The notes beneath the pieces are model-generated. The model was not told where the DNA came from. It searched no databases and was given only the letters and a program-made list of their open reading frames with translations. Shown here piece by piece: positions 52,949 to 61,633 of a DNA stretch of 64,000 bases. The number at the start of each line of letters is the position of its first letter. Positions within the stretch are counted from its first letter, which is position 1. The DNA is taken from contig NZ_CP113910.1 of the NCBI RefSeq assembly GCF_024701375.2, forward strand, positions 248,001 through 312,000, written 5' to 3'. The stretch is from Streptomyces sp. KMM 9044 (GTDB taxonomy: Bacteria; Actinomycetota; Actinomycetes; Streptomycetales; Streptomycetaceae). A program made the translations under genes and the position numbers.

Positions 52949-53467
52949 ATGGATCTCACCCCGTATGTCGACTCCATCCGCCGCGAACTCGCGGTGGCCG
53001 CCGAAGCCGGCGGCGACGAAGCGCGCGAGCTGGCCGAGAGGCTCACCGCTCCCCTGGAGTCGGCGACCCGGCTGACCCTGCTCAACGTGCTCTCCGCCGC
53101 GATGGACGAGATCACCCGCGAACTCGCCCCCGGCTCGGTCGACGTACGGCTGCGCGGACTCGACCCCGACTTCGTGGTGACACCGCCGCCCACCGACGGC
53201 GGCACCCCCGTGGAGCCGGCCGCGCACAGGGAACCGCTCAGGACCCCGGCTCCGGCCGACGGCGACGAGGGCGGCACCGCTCGCGTCAATCTCCGCCTGC
53301 CGGCCCACCTCAAGGCCCGCGCGGAGGAGGCCGCGACCCGGGAGGGCCTGTCGGTCAACGCGTGGCTGGTGCGCGCCGTGTCGGCCGCGGTCGACGGCGG
53401 CGCCCGGCCGCACACGACGGAGAAGACCCGGACCATCGGACAGAGCTTCACGGGCTGGGTGCGGTGA
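52949..53467 (+). CDS. Ribbon-helix-helix (HicB/CopG-like) regulator
   Basis: 172 residues. The N-terminal helical part (LTPYVDSIRRELAVAAEAGGDEARELAERLTAPLESATRLTLLNVLSAAMDEITREL) is followed by an acidic linker and a C-terminal RHH domain (ARVNLRLPAHLKARAEEAATREGLSVNAWLVRAVSAAV, about 112-150). It is the first gene of an operon with a DUF4097 protein and a Drr-type ABC transporter, and the likely repressor of its own promoter. ATG 52949 is preferred to TTG 52913 because the preceding codons are the repeat operator. HicB-like antitoxins share the fold, but no HicA is adjacent. Confidence 0.8.
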   Translation: MDLTPYVDSIRRELAVAAEAGGDEARELAERLTAPLESATRLTLLNVLSAAMDEITRELAPGSVDVRLRGLDPDFVVTPPPTDGGTPVEPAAHREPLRTPAPADGDEGGTARVNLRLPAHLKARAEEAATREGLSVNAWLVRAVSAAVDGGARPHTTEKTRTIGQSFTGWVR

Positions 53468-53561
53468 CCGCGCCCCGTCGGCTCCACTCCACCGCAGCGC
53501 TTCACCCACACCACGCCCCACCGGCGAAGACGACCTGAAAACCCAGGAGGACGGGACAGCC

Positions 53562-54404
53562 ATGCCTTCTTTCGACACTCCCGAACCGATCTCGGCCACG
53601 GCGCGCGTGGAGGCCGGTTCCATCCGGTTCACCGCGGGCGACCGCCTCGACACCGTCGTCGAGGTGCGGCCCCGCGACCCGAAGCGGGACCAGGACGTAC
53701 GGACGGCCGCCCAGACCGAGACCACGTACGCGAGCGGCGTACTGACCGTCAGGACCCCCAAGCCCAACCTGCTCGGCCGTACCGGCACCGTCGACGTGAC
53801 GGTCGAACTGCCCTCGGGCTCGCGCGTCGAGATGGCCGGCGCCTGGGCCCAGGTGCTCGGCGAGGGCCGGCTGGGCGAGGTCCGCGTGAAGGTCTCGTCC
53901 GGCGACGTCCGCCTCGACACCGCCGGCCCGCTGCAGCTGACCGCGTCGCACGGCTCGATCACCGTGGAGCGGGTCGAGGGCATGGCCGAGATCACCACCA
54001 GCTCCGGCAGCCTGCGCGTCGGTCTCCTCGACGGCCCCGCCGTCCTGAAGAACTCGCACGGCACCACGACCGTCGGCGCCGCGACCGGCGAATTGCGGGT
54101 GAGCGGCTCCAACGGTGACATCGAGATCCGGCGTGCCGAGGACTCGGTCACCGCCACCACCGCGCACGGCACCTTGCGCGTGGGCGAAGTGGCCAGTGGG
54201 ACGATCCAGTTGGAGAACTCCTACGGCGCCATCGAGGTCGGCGTCCGCGAGGGCACGGCCGCCTGGCTGGACGTCAGCTCGGGCTCCGGCCAGGTACGCA
54301 ACACACTCACCGCGTCCGAGTCCCCGCAGGAGACCGAGGACACTGTCAAGGTCCGCGCCCGCACCCGGCACGGCAACATCGACGTCCGCCGTGCCAAGGC
54401 CTGA
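53562..54404 (+). CDS. DUF4097 beta-helix protein
   Basis: 280 residues of repeating beta strands: SFDTPEPISATARVEAGSIRF, GTVDVTVELPSGSRVEMAG, LTASHGSITVERVEGMAEITTSSGSLRVG and GELRVSGSNGDIEIRRAEDSVTATTAHGTLRVGEV. It has no signal peptide, unlike many DUF4097 proteins, so it is probably cytoplasmic or membrane-associated. It lies between the RHH regulator and the ABC genes in one operon; role unknown. The start is ATG 53562 with AGGAGG upstream. Confidence 0.85.
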   Translation: MPSFDTPEPISATARVEAGSIRFTAGDRLDTVVEVRPRDPKRDQDVRTAAQTETTYASGVLTVRTPKPNLLGRTGTVDVTVELPSGSRVEMAGAWAQVLGEGRLGEVRVKVSSGDVRLDTAGPLQLTASHGSITVERVEGMAEITTSSGSLRVGLLDGPAVLKNSHGTTTVGAATGELRVSGSNGDIEIRRAEDSVTATTAHGTLRVGEVASGTIQLENSYGAIEVGVREGTAAWLDVSSGSGQVRNTLTASESPQETEDTVKVRARTRHGNIDVRRAKA

Positions 54405-54462
54405 CCCCCACTCACAACCGGCTCCACCTCCCACCCGCTTCAGCCTTCGAACGGAGGACCTC

Positions 54463-55470
54463 ATGCCTTCATCTGTCATGCCCATGCCTAATACCGGGCA
54501 AGGTGACGGTCGCCCGTCGCCGGTCGCCGTCTCCACGGTCGGTCTGCGCAAGTCGTACGGCGACAGGACCGTGCTCGACGGCATCGATCTGCGTATCCCG
54601 GCCGGGTCCGTGTTCGCGCTGCTCGGCCCGAACGGCGCCGGCAAGACCACCGCGGTGAAGATCCTCTCCACCCTCGTCACCGCAGACGCCGGCGAGCTGC
54701 GCGTCGGCGGCCACGACCTGGCCGCCGACCCGCAGGCCGTGCGCGCCGCGATCGGCGTCACCGGCCAGTTCTCCGCCGTCGACGGCCTGATCACCGGTGA
54801 GGAGAACATGCTCCTCATGGCGGACCTGCACCACCTCTCCCGCAGTGAGGGCCGCCGCACCGTCGCCGGACTCCTGGAGCGCTTCGACCTGGTGGAGGCC
54901 GCGAAGAAGCCCGCCTCCACCTACTCCGGCGGCATGAAGCGCCGCCTCGACATCGCCATGACCCTGGTCGGCAGCCCGCGGATCATCTTCCTCGACGAGC
55001 CGACCACCGGCCTCGACCCGCGCAGCCGCCACACCATGTGGGGCATCATCCGCGAACTCGTCTCCGACGGCGTCACCGTCTTCCTCACCACCCAGTACCT
55101 GGAGGAGGCCGACGAACTCGCCGACCGCATCGCGGTGCTGAACGACGGCAGGATCGCCGCCGAGGGCAGCGCCGACGAGCTGAAGCGCATCGTCCCCGGC
55201 GGGCACGTCCGGCTCCGCTTCACCGACCCGGAGGCGTACCGGTCGGCCGCCGTCGCCCTGCGCGAGGCCACACGGGACGACGAAGCGCTGTCCCTGCGGA
55301 TCCCCAGCGGCGGCAGCCAGCGCGAGCTGCGCTCCGTCCTCGACCGGCTGGACTCGGCCGGCATCGAGGCGGACGAATTGACCGTGCACACCCCCGACCT
55401 CGACGACGTGTTCTTCGCCCTGACCGGCCCGGCCGACGTCACCGACCAGCCCAAGGAGAACGTCCGATGA
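54463..55470 (+). CDS. DrrA-type ABC transporter ATPase
   Basis: 335 residues: VGLRKSYGDRTVLDGIDLRIPAGSVFALLGPNGAGKTTAVKIL (Walker A), TGQFSAVDGLITGEENM, STYSGGMKRRLDIAMTL (signature), IIFLDEPTTGLDPRSR (Walker B) and FLTTQYLEEADELADRI. The C-terminal DUF4162-like tail ends in LDDVFFALTG. Energises efflux of a hydrophobic compound through the partner permease; the daunorubicin-resistance family is broad, so the substrate is open. The start is ATG 54463 (GGAGGA upstream); ATGA overlap with the permease. Confidence 0.92.
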   Translation: MPSSVMPMPNTGQGDGRPSPVAVSTVGLRKSYGDRTVLDGIDLRIPAGSVFALLGPNGAGKTTAVKILSTLVTADAGELRVGGHDLAADPQAVRAAIGVTGQFSAVDGLITGEENMLLMADLHHLSRSEGRRTVAGLLERFDLVEAAKKPASTYSGGMKRRLDIAMTLVGSPRIIFLDEPTTGLDPRSRHTMWGIIRELVSDGVTVFLTTQYLEEADELADRIAVLNDGRIAAEGSADELKRIVPGGHVRLRFTDPEAYRSAAVALREATRDDEALSLRIPSGGSQRELRSVLDRLDSAGIEADELTVHTPDLDDVFFALTGPADVTDQPKENVR

Positions 55471-56258
55471 GCGCCCTCTCCCTCGCCGTCCGCGACTCGA
55501 ACACGATGCTGCGCCGCAACCTCCTGCACGCGTGGCGCTACCCGTCCACCACCCTGAACCTGCTGCTCACGCCGATCATGCTGCTGCTGCTCTTCGTCTA
55601 CGTCTTCGGCGACGTGATGAGCGCGGGCATCGGTGGCGGCGGCGCCGACCGCTCCGAGTACATCGCCTACATCGTCCCGGGCATTCTGATGATGACCATC
55701 GGCAGCACCGCGATCGGGGCCGCGGTGTACATCTCCATGGACATGAACGAGGGCCTCATCGCCCGCTTCCGCACGATGGCGGTCTACCGCGGCTCCGTGA
55801 TCGTCGGGCACGTCGCCGGCAGCGTGCTGCAGTGCGTCGCCAGCGTGGTCCTCGTCGGTGCCGTCGGCGTGGCCACCGGCTTCCGGTCCACCGACGCCAC
55901 GGCCCTGGAGTGGCTGGCGGCATTCGGGCTGCTCGCGCTGTTCGCCCTGGCGCTCACCTGGATCGCGGTCGGCATGGGCATGGCCAGCCCGAACCCCGAG
56001 GCGGCCAGCAACAGCGCGATGCCGCTGATCCTCCTCCCTCTCATCTCCAGCGCCTTCATCCCGGCCGACACGATGCCGGGCTGGTTCCGGCCCATCGCCG
56101 AGTACCAGCCCTTCACCCCGGCCATCGAGACCCTGCGCGGACTGCTGCTCGGCACCGGGATCGGCCACAACGGCTGGATCGCGATCGCCTGGTGCGTCGG
56201 CCTGTCCGCCCTCGGCTACCGCTGGACGACGACGCTGTTCAACCGCGACCCGAAGTAA
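55467..56258 (+). CDS. DrrB-type ABC-2 permease
   Basis: 263 residues with six TM segments: DSNTMLRRNLLHAWRYPSTTLNLLLTPIMLLLLFVYVFGDVM, AYIVPGILMMTIGSTAIGAAVYISMDMNEGLIARFRTMAVYRGSVIVGHV, PLILLPLISSAFIPADTMPGW and FTPAIETLRGLLLG. Partner of the preceding ATPase in an ABC-2-type exporter. No terminator is obvious after it. Confidence 0.92.
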   Translation: MSALSLAVRDSNTMLRRNLLHAWRYPSTTLNLLLTPIMLLLLFVYVFGDVMSAGIGGGGADRSEYIAYIVPGILMMTIGSTAIGAAVYISMDMNEGLIARFRTMAVYRGSVIVGHVAGSVLQCVASVVLVGAVGVATGFRSTDATALEWLAAFGLLALFALALTWIAVGMGMASPNPEAASNSAMPLILLPLISSAFIPADTMPGWFRPIAEYQPFTPAIETLRGLLLGTGIGHNGWIAIAWCVGLSALGYRWTTTLFNRDPK

Positions 56259-56584
56259 CCGCCATGACAGCGCGGACCGCCTCCCGCAGTTCGTCCCGTT
56301 CCAGAGCGGCGTACTCCGACACCGCGCCGGCGTACGCCGCCCCGGCGGCGTTCCCGGTGCCCGCCCCGGCACGGACCTGGAACACGGCCCTCCTGCGTCT
56401 CTCCCAGAACCGCGGGAACGCTCCGGGCACAGCGCCCGTGCGTGAACGAGTGCCGGAGCCGACCGGCCCGGTCACCCGTCCGGACGGACCGGGCCGGGCC
56501 TGGGGACGGTGGCCGGGGCGGGAGGCACCGTGCTGCCCGTGGCCCCTGTGCGAGGGAGAGCCCACGGGCACACGCGCCCGGGGT
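56259..56584. other. Intergenic region, no convincing gene
   Basis: Between the convergent permease and acyltransferase genes. Open frames exist on both strands because of the high GC content, but none has a ribosome binding site or domain. A leftward frame near 56340-56260 reads SEYAALERDELREAVRAVMAV, which looks helical and might be a remnant of a lost gene. Confidence 0.35.
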
Positions 56585-57826
56585 TCAAGCGGGACGCTCC
56601 GCAGCGACAAGCGGCTTCGGCCGTCGCACGCGGAGCCGGTCACGTCGCAGCAAGGGCCGTTCGAGGAGGACGTACGAGGCAAGGGCCGCCGCGACCGTCA
56701 CCGAGAAGCCCGCGGGGAGCAGCCAGCCGCCGTCCACCCCGAGGTCGAAGAGCAGCCGGATGACGGGGTAGTGCCACAGGTACATCCCGTAGCTGAGACT
56801 GCGTCCGGCCCAGGCCAGCGCGGAGAAGGACAGCAGACGGGAGGGCCACGACCGGGGGCACAGTTCCATGGCGGCCACCACGACGGCCGCCAGAACGGCG
56901 GCCGTCAGGAATCCGGCCGTGTACCACACGGGGTTCCACGCGCCCGCCTCGGTGATCGGGACCTGCCAGGCGATCAGCCCCAGCAGCGCGAGCGCGGGCC
57001 AGCACAGCCGCCCCGCCCATCGGCGCAACAGCGCCAGTCGGGGGTCCTCGGCGCGCAGCCGGGCCAGCACGAGGGCCAGCAGAGCCCCGACGAGGAGTTG
57101 GTCGAGGCGGGTGTCGGGGCCGTTGTAGATGCGGTGCGCCGCCGTCGGATCCCAGAGCACCGTCCGCCAGAGCATCGGCAGGACGCACAGCACCGCGACC
57201 CAGCCCAATACCGTCCGCGCCCCGGTGCGCCGTAGCAGCACCAGCAGCAGGAGCGGCCAGACCAGGTAGAACTGCTCCTCCACCCCCAGGGACCAGGTGT
57301 GGCCGAGCGGCGCGGTGAGGTCCGAGTACGGCCCGGACTCCCCGGCCCGGACGAGATTGACCACCGAGGCCGCGGCCAGCCCGGCCGCCATCCACGCCCC
57401 GTCGAACAACGGCAGCGGGAAGGCCACCGGCAGCAGAGCGGTGACCGCGCACACCACCAGCAGTGCCGGCCCCAGCCGCAGCCACCGCCGACGGTAGAAG
57501 GACCGCAGGCCGATGAGGCCGGTCCGCGTGTACTCGGCGACCAGCAGCCGGGTGATGACAAAGCCGCTGAGTGTGAAGAAGACGTCCACGGCCACCGCAC
57601 CTCCGGGCACCGCGTCCGGCTCCACGTGGTAAACGATCACCAGTACCACCGCGACCGTCCGCAACCCGTCCAGCCCTGCCACCCGCCCGCCCCGCGGCGC
57701 CGACGGAAATCCCCGCTCCCCGTCCCTTCGCCGCTCCGCCTGCGAGAGGACGTGGGGTGGCGACGCTCGCGCGCCCGGGCTCTGCTCCGTGGCCTCGTCC
57801 GCCGTGCTCGGATGGGGAGTGCTCAT
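56585..57826 (-). CDS. Acyltransferase-3 family membrane protein (OafA-like)
   Basis: 413 residues. After a Pro/Arg-rich N-terminus of about 45 residues comes RVAGLDGLRTVAVVLVIVYHVEP (family motif with the catalytic-type His), then VFFTLSGFVITRLLVAEY, FYRRRWLRLGPALLVV (R-R-x-R), HTWSLGVEEQFYLVWPLLLL and LSYGMYLWHYPVIRLLF. About ten TM helices. Transfers acetyl or other acyl groups to an extracytoplasmic sugar or lipid; acceptor unknown. The start is ATG 57826, with a weak ribosome binding site. Confidence 0.88.
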   Translation of the reverse strand: MSTPHPSTADEATEQSPGARASPPHVLSQAERRRDGERGFPSAPRGGRVAGLDGLRTVAVVLVIVYHVEPDAVPGGAVAVDVFFTLSGFVITRLLVAEYTRTGLIGLRSFYRRRWLRLGPALLVVCAVTALLPVAFPLPLFDGAWMAAGLAAASVVNLVRAGESGPYSDLTAPLGHTWSLGVEEQFYLVWPLLLLVLLRRTGARTVLGWVAVLCVLPMLWRTVLWDPTAAHRIYNGPDTRLDQLLVGALLALVLARLRAEDPRLALLRRWAGRLCWPALALLGLIAWQVPITEAGAWNPVWYTAGFLTAAVLAAVVVAAMELCPRSWPSRLLSFSALAWAGRSLSYGMYLWHYPVIRLLFDLGVDGGWLLPAGFSVTVAAALASYVLLERPLLRRDRLRVRRPKPLVAAERPA

Positions 57827-58069
57827 AGAAGCGGCGTCTGCCCCGGCTCGGCAAAGACCACGCCTTTTTTCCACTTCTCCCACCCGATCGGCGCCGTCAC
57901 TCCTCACCGCATGGAGTGGTTTCCGCCTCGGCCGGACGTGTACCGCAGGCCCGGCGTGAACGGCCGCGGCGGCCCGGGACGGTCCGGCGCCCCTCAAGCT
58001 CCCCCGTCTCCGGGGCAGCGGCCGGTCACACCGCAGTGGAACTCGGCGGAGAGGCGCCCTTCGCCCCCT

Positions 58070-58558
58070 TCACTCCCCCCTCTCGTCCGCCGGTGGCACC
58101 TGGTCGTCGGATCCGATGTGAACCGCTGCCTCCTCGGCACCTGCCGCCCCGCCGTCAATGCCCCGGTCATCAGCGACGAGTTCTCCGGTGGCGTCCGTTC
58201 GTGTGCCCTCGTCGGGCGCCACCAGGCGGCCGGCCCGGCCGGTGCCGACCTCCTGGTCGCCCGGTTGCCCCACGTCGTCGAGTGGTTCGCCGATGCCGTC
58301 CCCTGCCGTCTCCTCCACGTCGGGGACCTCCTGCCGTGTCTTCTCGTCGAGGGATTCGCCCTCGTACTGCTCGGACGCCGTAGTGCCGGTTTTGGTGACA
58401 CCCAGCGGCCTTTCGGGCGGCGAGTAGCCCTCGTCCAGTATGTCGTCATACGTCCGCTCGTCCACAGCGTCCTGCAGATCCAGCGGGGACGCGTCCTCCT
58501 GTTCCTCATTGCCACCAGTGGGCTGATAGACGTCGTCCGCCATGTTCTCGTCGCTCAT
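58070..58558 (-). CDS. DUF5709 protein
   Basis: 162-residue acidic hydrophilic protein: DVYQPTGGNEEQEDASPLDLQDAVDERTYDDILDEGYSPPERPLGVTKTGTTASEQYEGESLDEKTRQEVPD is the conserved core of DUF5709. The rest is Gly/Asp/Glu-rich and probably disordered. Function unknown; actinobacterial. The start is ATG 58558. Confidence 0.85.
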   Translation of the reverse strand: MSDENMADDVYQPTGGNEEQEDASPLDLQDAVDERTYDDILDEGYSPPERPLGVTKTGTTASEQYEGESLDEKTRQEVPDVEETAGDGIGEPLDDVGQPGDQEVGTGRAGRLVAPDEGTRTDATGELVADDRGIDGGAAGAEEAAVHIGSDDQVPPADERGE

Positions 58559-58632
58559 GTTCGCCTCCCGTCCGTGATCGGCTCACGCTTCCTGTCAGGG
58601 AGGAGGCGGGTACCCGGTTCACGGCCCTCTAG

Positions 58633-58809
58633 CCCCGTCCTCCGCAGGTCACCCATTCGGGAAGACCAACTGATCACAGCTGGTCAGCCACCGATCAGAG
58701 CAGCGGTCCGCGCAGCGGTCCGCGTTGCAGAACCCGCCGAAGCACGATCGCTTCAGGACCGTGATCAATCCCGGAGGCTGTGCAAAAGAGTGACCCGCGG
58801 AGGACGGAT
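58633..58809. mobile_element. MITE-like element, copy B (177 bp)
   Basis: Second copy of the repeat at 49706-49870, same orientation, with a 12-bp tandem duplication (GCAGCGGTCCGC) that accounts for the size difference. Terminal inverted repeats share CCGTCCTCCGC(A/G)GGTCAC. CTAG flanks it on both sides (58629-58632 and 58810-58813), consistent with a 4-bp target duplication. No ORF. Confidence 0.85.
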
Positions 58810-59031
58810 CTAGCGTGACCGCCCCCGTGAGCGACATGCCGTCGCGACCGACTGAGCACAATGTCCACTTATGGGTGATGTCGGGCGTGGTGCGCCGTCG
58901 GCAGGCCGCCGAGGACGCGCGGCGGGACGTGGCCGTCACCCGGCAGAGGACCTGGCTCTCTTCGGCTGTGCGGGCGGAAGCGTGGCGGCTTCGTCCCCCT
59001 GTGTGTTGGGTGAACAGCTGATGGATGCGCA

Positions 59032-59379
59032 ATGGTCGCCGCGGTCGGGGACAGGGGCGCGTTCGGGGGGGTTGCTGCACGTGCCGCCGCACGGATGGGC
59101 GTCGACCCCGCCGCGTACGTGGTGGTCGAGGACAGCCGCCCGGGCGTTCTGGCAGCCCGGGCCGCCGGTATGCGCCGCCTCGGGTACGGGGGAGGCGTCA
59201 CCCCCGCCGGCCGGCTGGCCGGGCCCGGGACCGCTGTGTTCCACGACCTGCGCGAGCTGCCCGCCCTGTTGACCGGGCGGGGCGCCGTCCTGACGGGGAC
59301 TGATAAGACGGCAAAGGCTTCTCGAGCTGCCCGCGCCAGGGGCCCACCGGCCGGTGGCCCGCACAAGCGGCGCGGCTGA
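59032..59379 (+). pseudogene. 3' fragment of a HAD-superfamily phosphatase
   Basis: Only the C-terminal third of a HAD-IA hydrolase is recognisable: ARMGVDPAAYVVVEDSRPGVLAARAAGMRRLGY (motif III/IV, VEDSxxGV) and GPGTAVFHDLRELPALL. The nucleophile motif DxDxT and the cap are absent. Copy B of the repeat element lies about 220 nt upstream, where the missing part would be. The open frame extends some 30 residues past the usual end. Confidence 0.65.
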
Positions 59380-59387
59380 TGCGCCGC

Positions 59388-59984
59388 TCAGGCCCTGCGG
59401 AAATCGAGTCGGTTCAGAAAGACGAGTTGGGCCCGCTTCCCGGGGAGCTCGATCTCCGGTCCTTTCACAAAACCGGCCCGCAGAAAGCGTGCGATCGCCC
59501 GGTCGTTACGGGCGTCCGGCTCCGCAACGATCCTCGTGCGGCTCCGATCCTCCAGCAGGTGGGTGAGGAAGGAGCCGAGCAGGGCGCCGGTGAAGCCCGG
59601 CGTGACCGGGCCGGCGGGCGGACCGATCAGTACGTGGATGCCGAAGTCTCCGGGCTGGACCTCGTAGCACTCGGCGACCGGGTCGTGTTCGGGCTCGTAG
59701 GTCTGGAACAGCGCGACCGGCCGGTCGTTCAGATGGACGAGGTAGGCATGATGAGTGGCCAGGGAGTCCACGTACTCGTAGATTTCCCGGACCCGCTCCC
59801 GGTCGGTGCCGAGCATGCCCCAGTATCGGGCGCGCTCCTGGGTGACCCAGGAGTGAAGGACGTCGACGTCCGCGCGCGGATCGACAACGCGCATACGGAC
59901 GGTGCCGAAACCGTCGATCACCTCCTGATGGGCAGTTGTATCGCGTCGTGGGGAGGCTGTTTCACCATGGTGAGCGTGCGTCAT
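59388..59984 (-). CDS. AlcB/IucB-like GNAT acyltransferase (hydroxamate siderophore type)
   Basis: 198 residues: TVRMRVVDPRADVDVLHSWVTQERARYWGMLG, YLVHLNDRPVALFQTYEPEHDPVAECYEVQPGDFGIHVLIGPP and LEDRSRTRIVAEPDARNDRAIARFLRAGFVKGPEIELPGKRAQLVFL. This is the signature set (WGMLG, EPEHD, GIHxLIGP, EPDxRN) of enzymes that acylate N-hydroxylysine or related hydroxylamines in siderophore assembly. It is divergent from the NRPS genes, 155 nt away. The start is ATG 59984. A hydroxylating monooxygenase is not in the window. Confidence 0.85.
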   Translation of the reverse strand: MTHAHHGETASPRRDTTAHQEVIDGFGTVRMRVVDPRADVDVLHSWVTQERARYWGMLGTDRERVREIYEYVDSLATHHAYLVHLNDRPVALFQTYEPEHDPVAECYEVQPGDFGIHVLIGPPAGPVTPGFTGALLGSFLTHLLEDRSRTRIVAEPDARNDRAIARFLRAGFVKGPEIELPGKRAQLVFLNRLDFRRA

Positions 59985-60082
59985 TCGCCTGCAATTCTCT
60001 CGGCCGACAGCCCGGACCGGGGGCCGTGGTGATCTCGCGGAAGGTGGTCACAAAGGAACGGAAGTGCCTACTTCGAATACAT

Positions 60083-60095
60083 GTAGGGTACCTAC
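60083..60095. promoter_or_regulatory. Inverted repeat in the NRPS divergent promoter region
   Basis: GTAGGGTACCTAC: 5-bp arms GTAGG/CCTAC around GTA, 45 nt before the condensation-domain gene. It shares AGG/CCT with iron boxes but the spacing is wrong, so I do not call it one. Confidence 0.35.
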
Positions 60096-60139
60096 GGAAT
60101 GCCGCCGGGAGAGGCAGGGAGAGAGAAGGGGACGCTGCC

Positions 60140-61480
60140 GTGACCATCAGGGAGATCCGGGTCGACGGAACGACGCGCGTGGCTGACGGCCCGTCAACGT
60201 TGCTTCAGGAGATGCTGTTCACGTCGATGTCGGCGAACCCCGGCGAGAACCGGGCCTTCAACGTGGAGAACGTCCACACCATCCGGGGCCCCTTGGACGT
60301 GGCGGCCTTAGCAAGAGCCGTGGACCTCGTCGTCGAGCGCCACGAATCCCTGCGTAGCGTCTTCGTCCCCGGCCCCGGAGGAGTCCGGCTCCGGACGCTG
60401 CCCGCCCCCACCGGTGCGCTGATCCAGTACGGCCGAACCGGAGCCGGTAGCCCGTCACCGGCCGAGGTGGACACCGCCGTCCGCGCCGACGCCGAGCACC
60501 TCTTCGACCTCGCCCACGAACGGCCCAGCCGATTCACGCTGCACCGCATCGACGAGGACGAGCACGTCCTGGTCGTCGTCGTGCACCACCTCGTCCTGGA
60601 CGGTTGGTCCATGGGCGTTCTGCTGGACGACCTCGCGACGGCGTACGAAGCAGTCCGCGTGGGCCGGTCGCCCTTCCACGGCCGACTTCCCTGCCGGCTG
60701 ACCGACTTCGCCCGGCATCAGCGAGCTCTGATCGCGTCCGCCGACGTCGTGCCGCTCCTCGACTTCTGGGCCCGGCAGTTGGCCGGCCTCCAGGACGGCT
60801 CCACCGTCCCTTACGACCGCCCCGCGCGTCCCTACCAGACCTTCGCCGGTGACCGGCTCGACTTCGAGCTGCCCGCCGCGCTCGCCGGCGGAGTCCGTGA
60901 CGTGGCGCGCACCGAACGGGTCACCGTCACCGCCGTCGCCCTGCTCGCCTACCAGATACTGCTGCGCGAGTACACCGGTCAGGAAGACGTCGTCGTCGGG
61001 GTCCCGACGGCGAACCGGTCCCGCCCGGGGACCCAGGACTGTGTGGGGCTCTTGATGAACACCCACTGCGTCCGGATGGGGCTGCCCGACCGCGCGCCGT
61101 TGCGCGACCTGCTGCACTCGAGCGCGCGGACCCTCACTGCCGCACTGCGGCACCAGGAAGTGCCGCTCGTCACCGTGTACGAGGACCTGATCGCGCGGTA
61201 CGGCGCGGACAACCTGCCGCCCTACCTCTTCCGAACGCTGTTCATCTGCCACACCCACCGGGTTGGTCCGCTGACGCTCGAGGGAACCGTCTGTGAGCGG
61301 AGGCCCTTCTCCCAACATGCCAGCAAGGCCGACATCACACTCAATGTCTGGCCCGACGACTCCGGCATCCGCTGCCAGATCGAGTACAACACCGACCTGT
61401 ACGACGCAGCAACGATCCACCAGGTGGCCGACCGTTACCAGGCCCTCATGTCGCGGATCGTCAACGACCTCGTCTGGTAG
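60140..61480 (+). CDS. Free-standing NRPS condensation domain
   Basis: 446 residues, a single condensation domain. C1/C2-like LLQEMLFTSMSANPGENRAFNVENVHTI, HESLRSVFVP, active site VVVHHLVLDGWSMGVLLDDL (HHxxxDG intact, second His catalytic), VGVPTANRSRPGTQDCVGLLMNTHCVR (C5) and the C-terminal SKADITLNVWPD. It should form a peptide or amide bond between carrier-bound substrates. No A or T domain is attached. The start is GTG 60140 with AAGGGGA 7 nt upstream. It is first of a rightward operon with folE-like and A-T genes. Confidence 0.9.
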   Translation: MTIREIRVDGTTRVADGPSTLLQEMLFTSMSANPGENRAFNVENVHTIRGPLDVAALARAVDLVVERHESLRSVFVPGPGGVRLRTLPAPTGALIQYGRTGAGSPSPAEVDTAVRADAEHLFDLAHERPSRFTLHRIDEDEHVLVVVVHHLVLDGWSMGVLLDDLATAYEAVRVGRSPFHGRLPCRLTDFARHQRALIASADVVPLLDFWARQLAGLQDGSTVPYDRPARPYQTFAGDRLDFELPAALAGGVRDVARTERVTVTAVALLAYQILLREYTGQEDVVVGVPTANRSRPGTQDCVGLLMNTHCVRMGLPDRAPLRDLLHSSARTLTAALRHQEVPLVTVYEDLIARYGADNLPPYLFRTLFICHTHRVGPLTLEGTVCERRPFSQHASKADITLNVWPDDSGIRCQIEYNTDLYDAATIHQVADRYQALMSRIVNDLVW

Positions 61481-61633
61481 CCGTCGTTCTTCGCCCGAGT
61501 GAGTATCCGCCCGCTCTCAGCAACCCGTACCGCTTCTGTGTCACCTCGTCCCGCCTCGCACGGCGGCAACGCACCGTGCCGCCCCCCCACCGCGCCCTAC
61601 CAGCGCCGTCCGTCCACCGACCGAGGAATCACG

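Noticed and set aside
56239..56682. Minus-strand ORF of 147 codons between the permease and acyltransferase genes
   Set aside because: It overlaps the ends of both real genes, has no ribosome binding site and is mostly Arg/Gly/Pro. Only a short helical stretch looks protein-like.
58815..59021. 68-codon + ORF after MITE copy B
   Set aside because: No domain, unusual composition and no homology recognised; likely eroded sequence upstream of the HAD fragment.
60083..60095. Possible iron box before the NRPS genes
   Set aside because: Arms GTAGG/CCTAC are separated by only 3 nt, whereas an iron box needs the 19-bp TTAGG...CCTAA layout.
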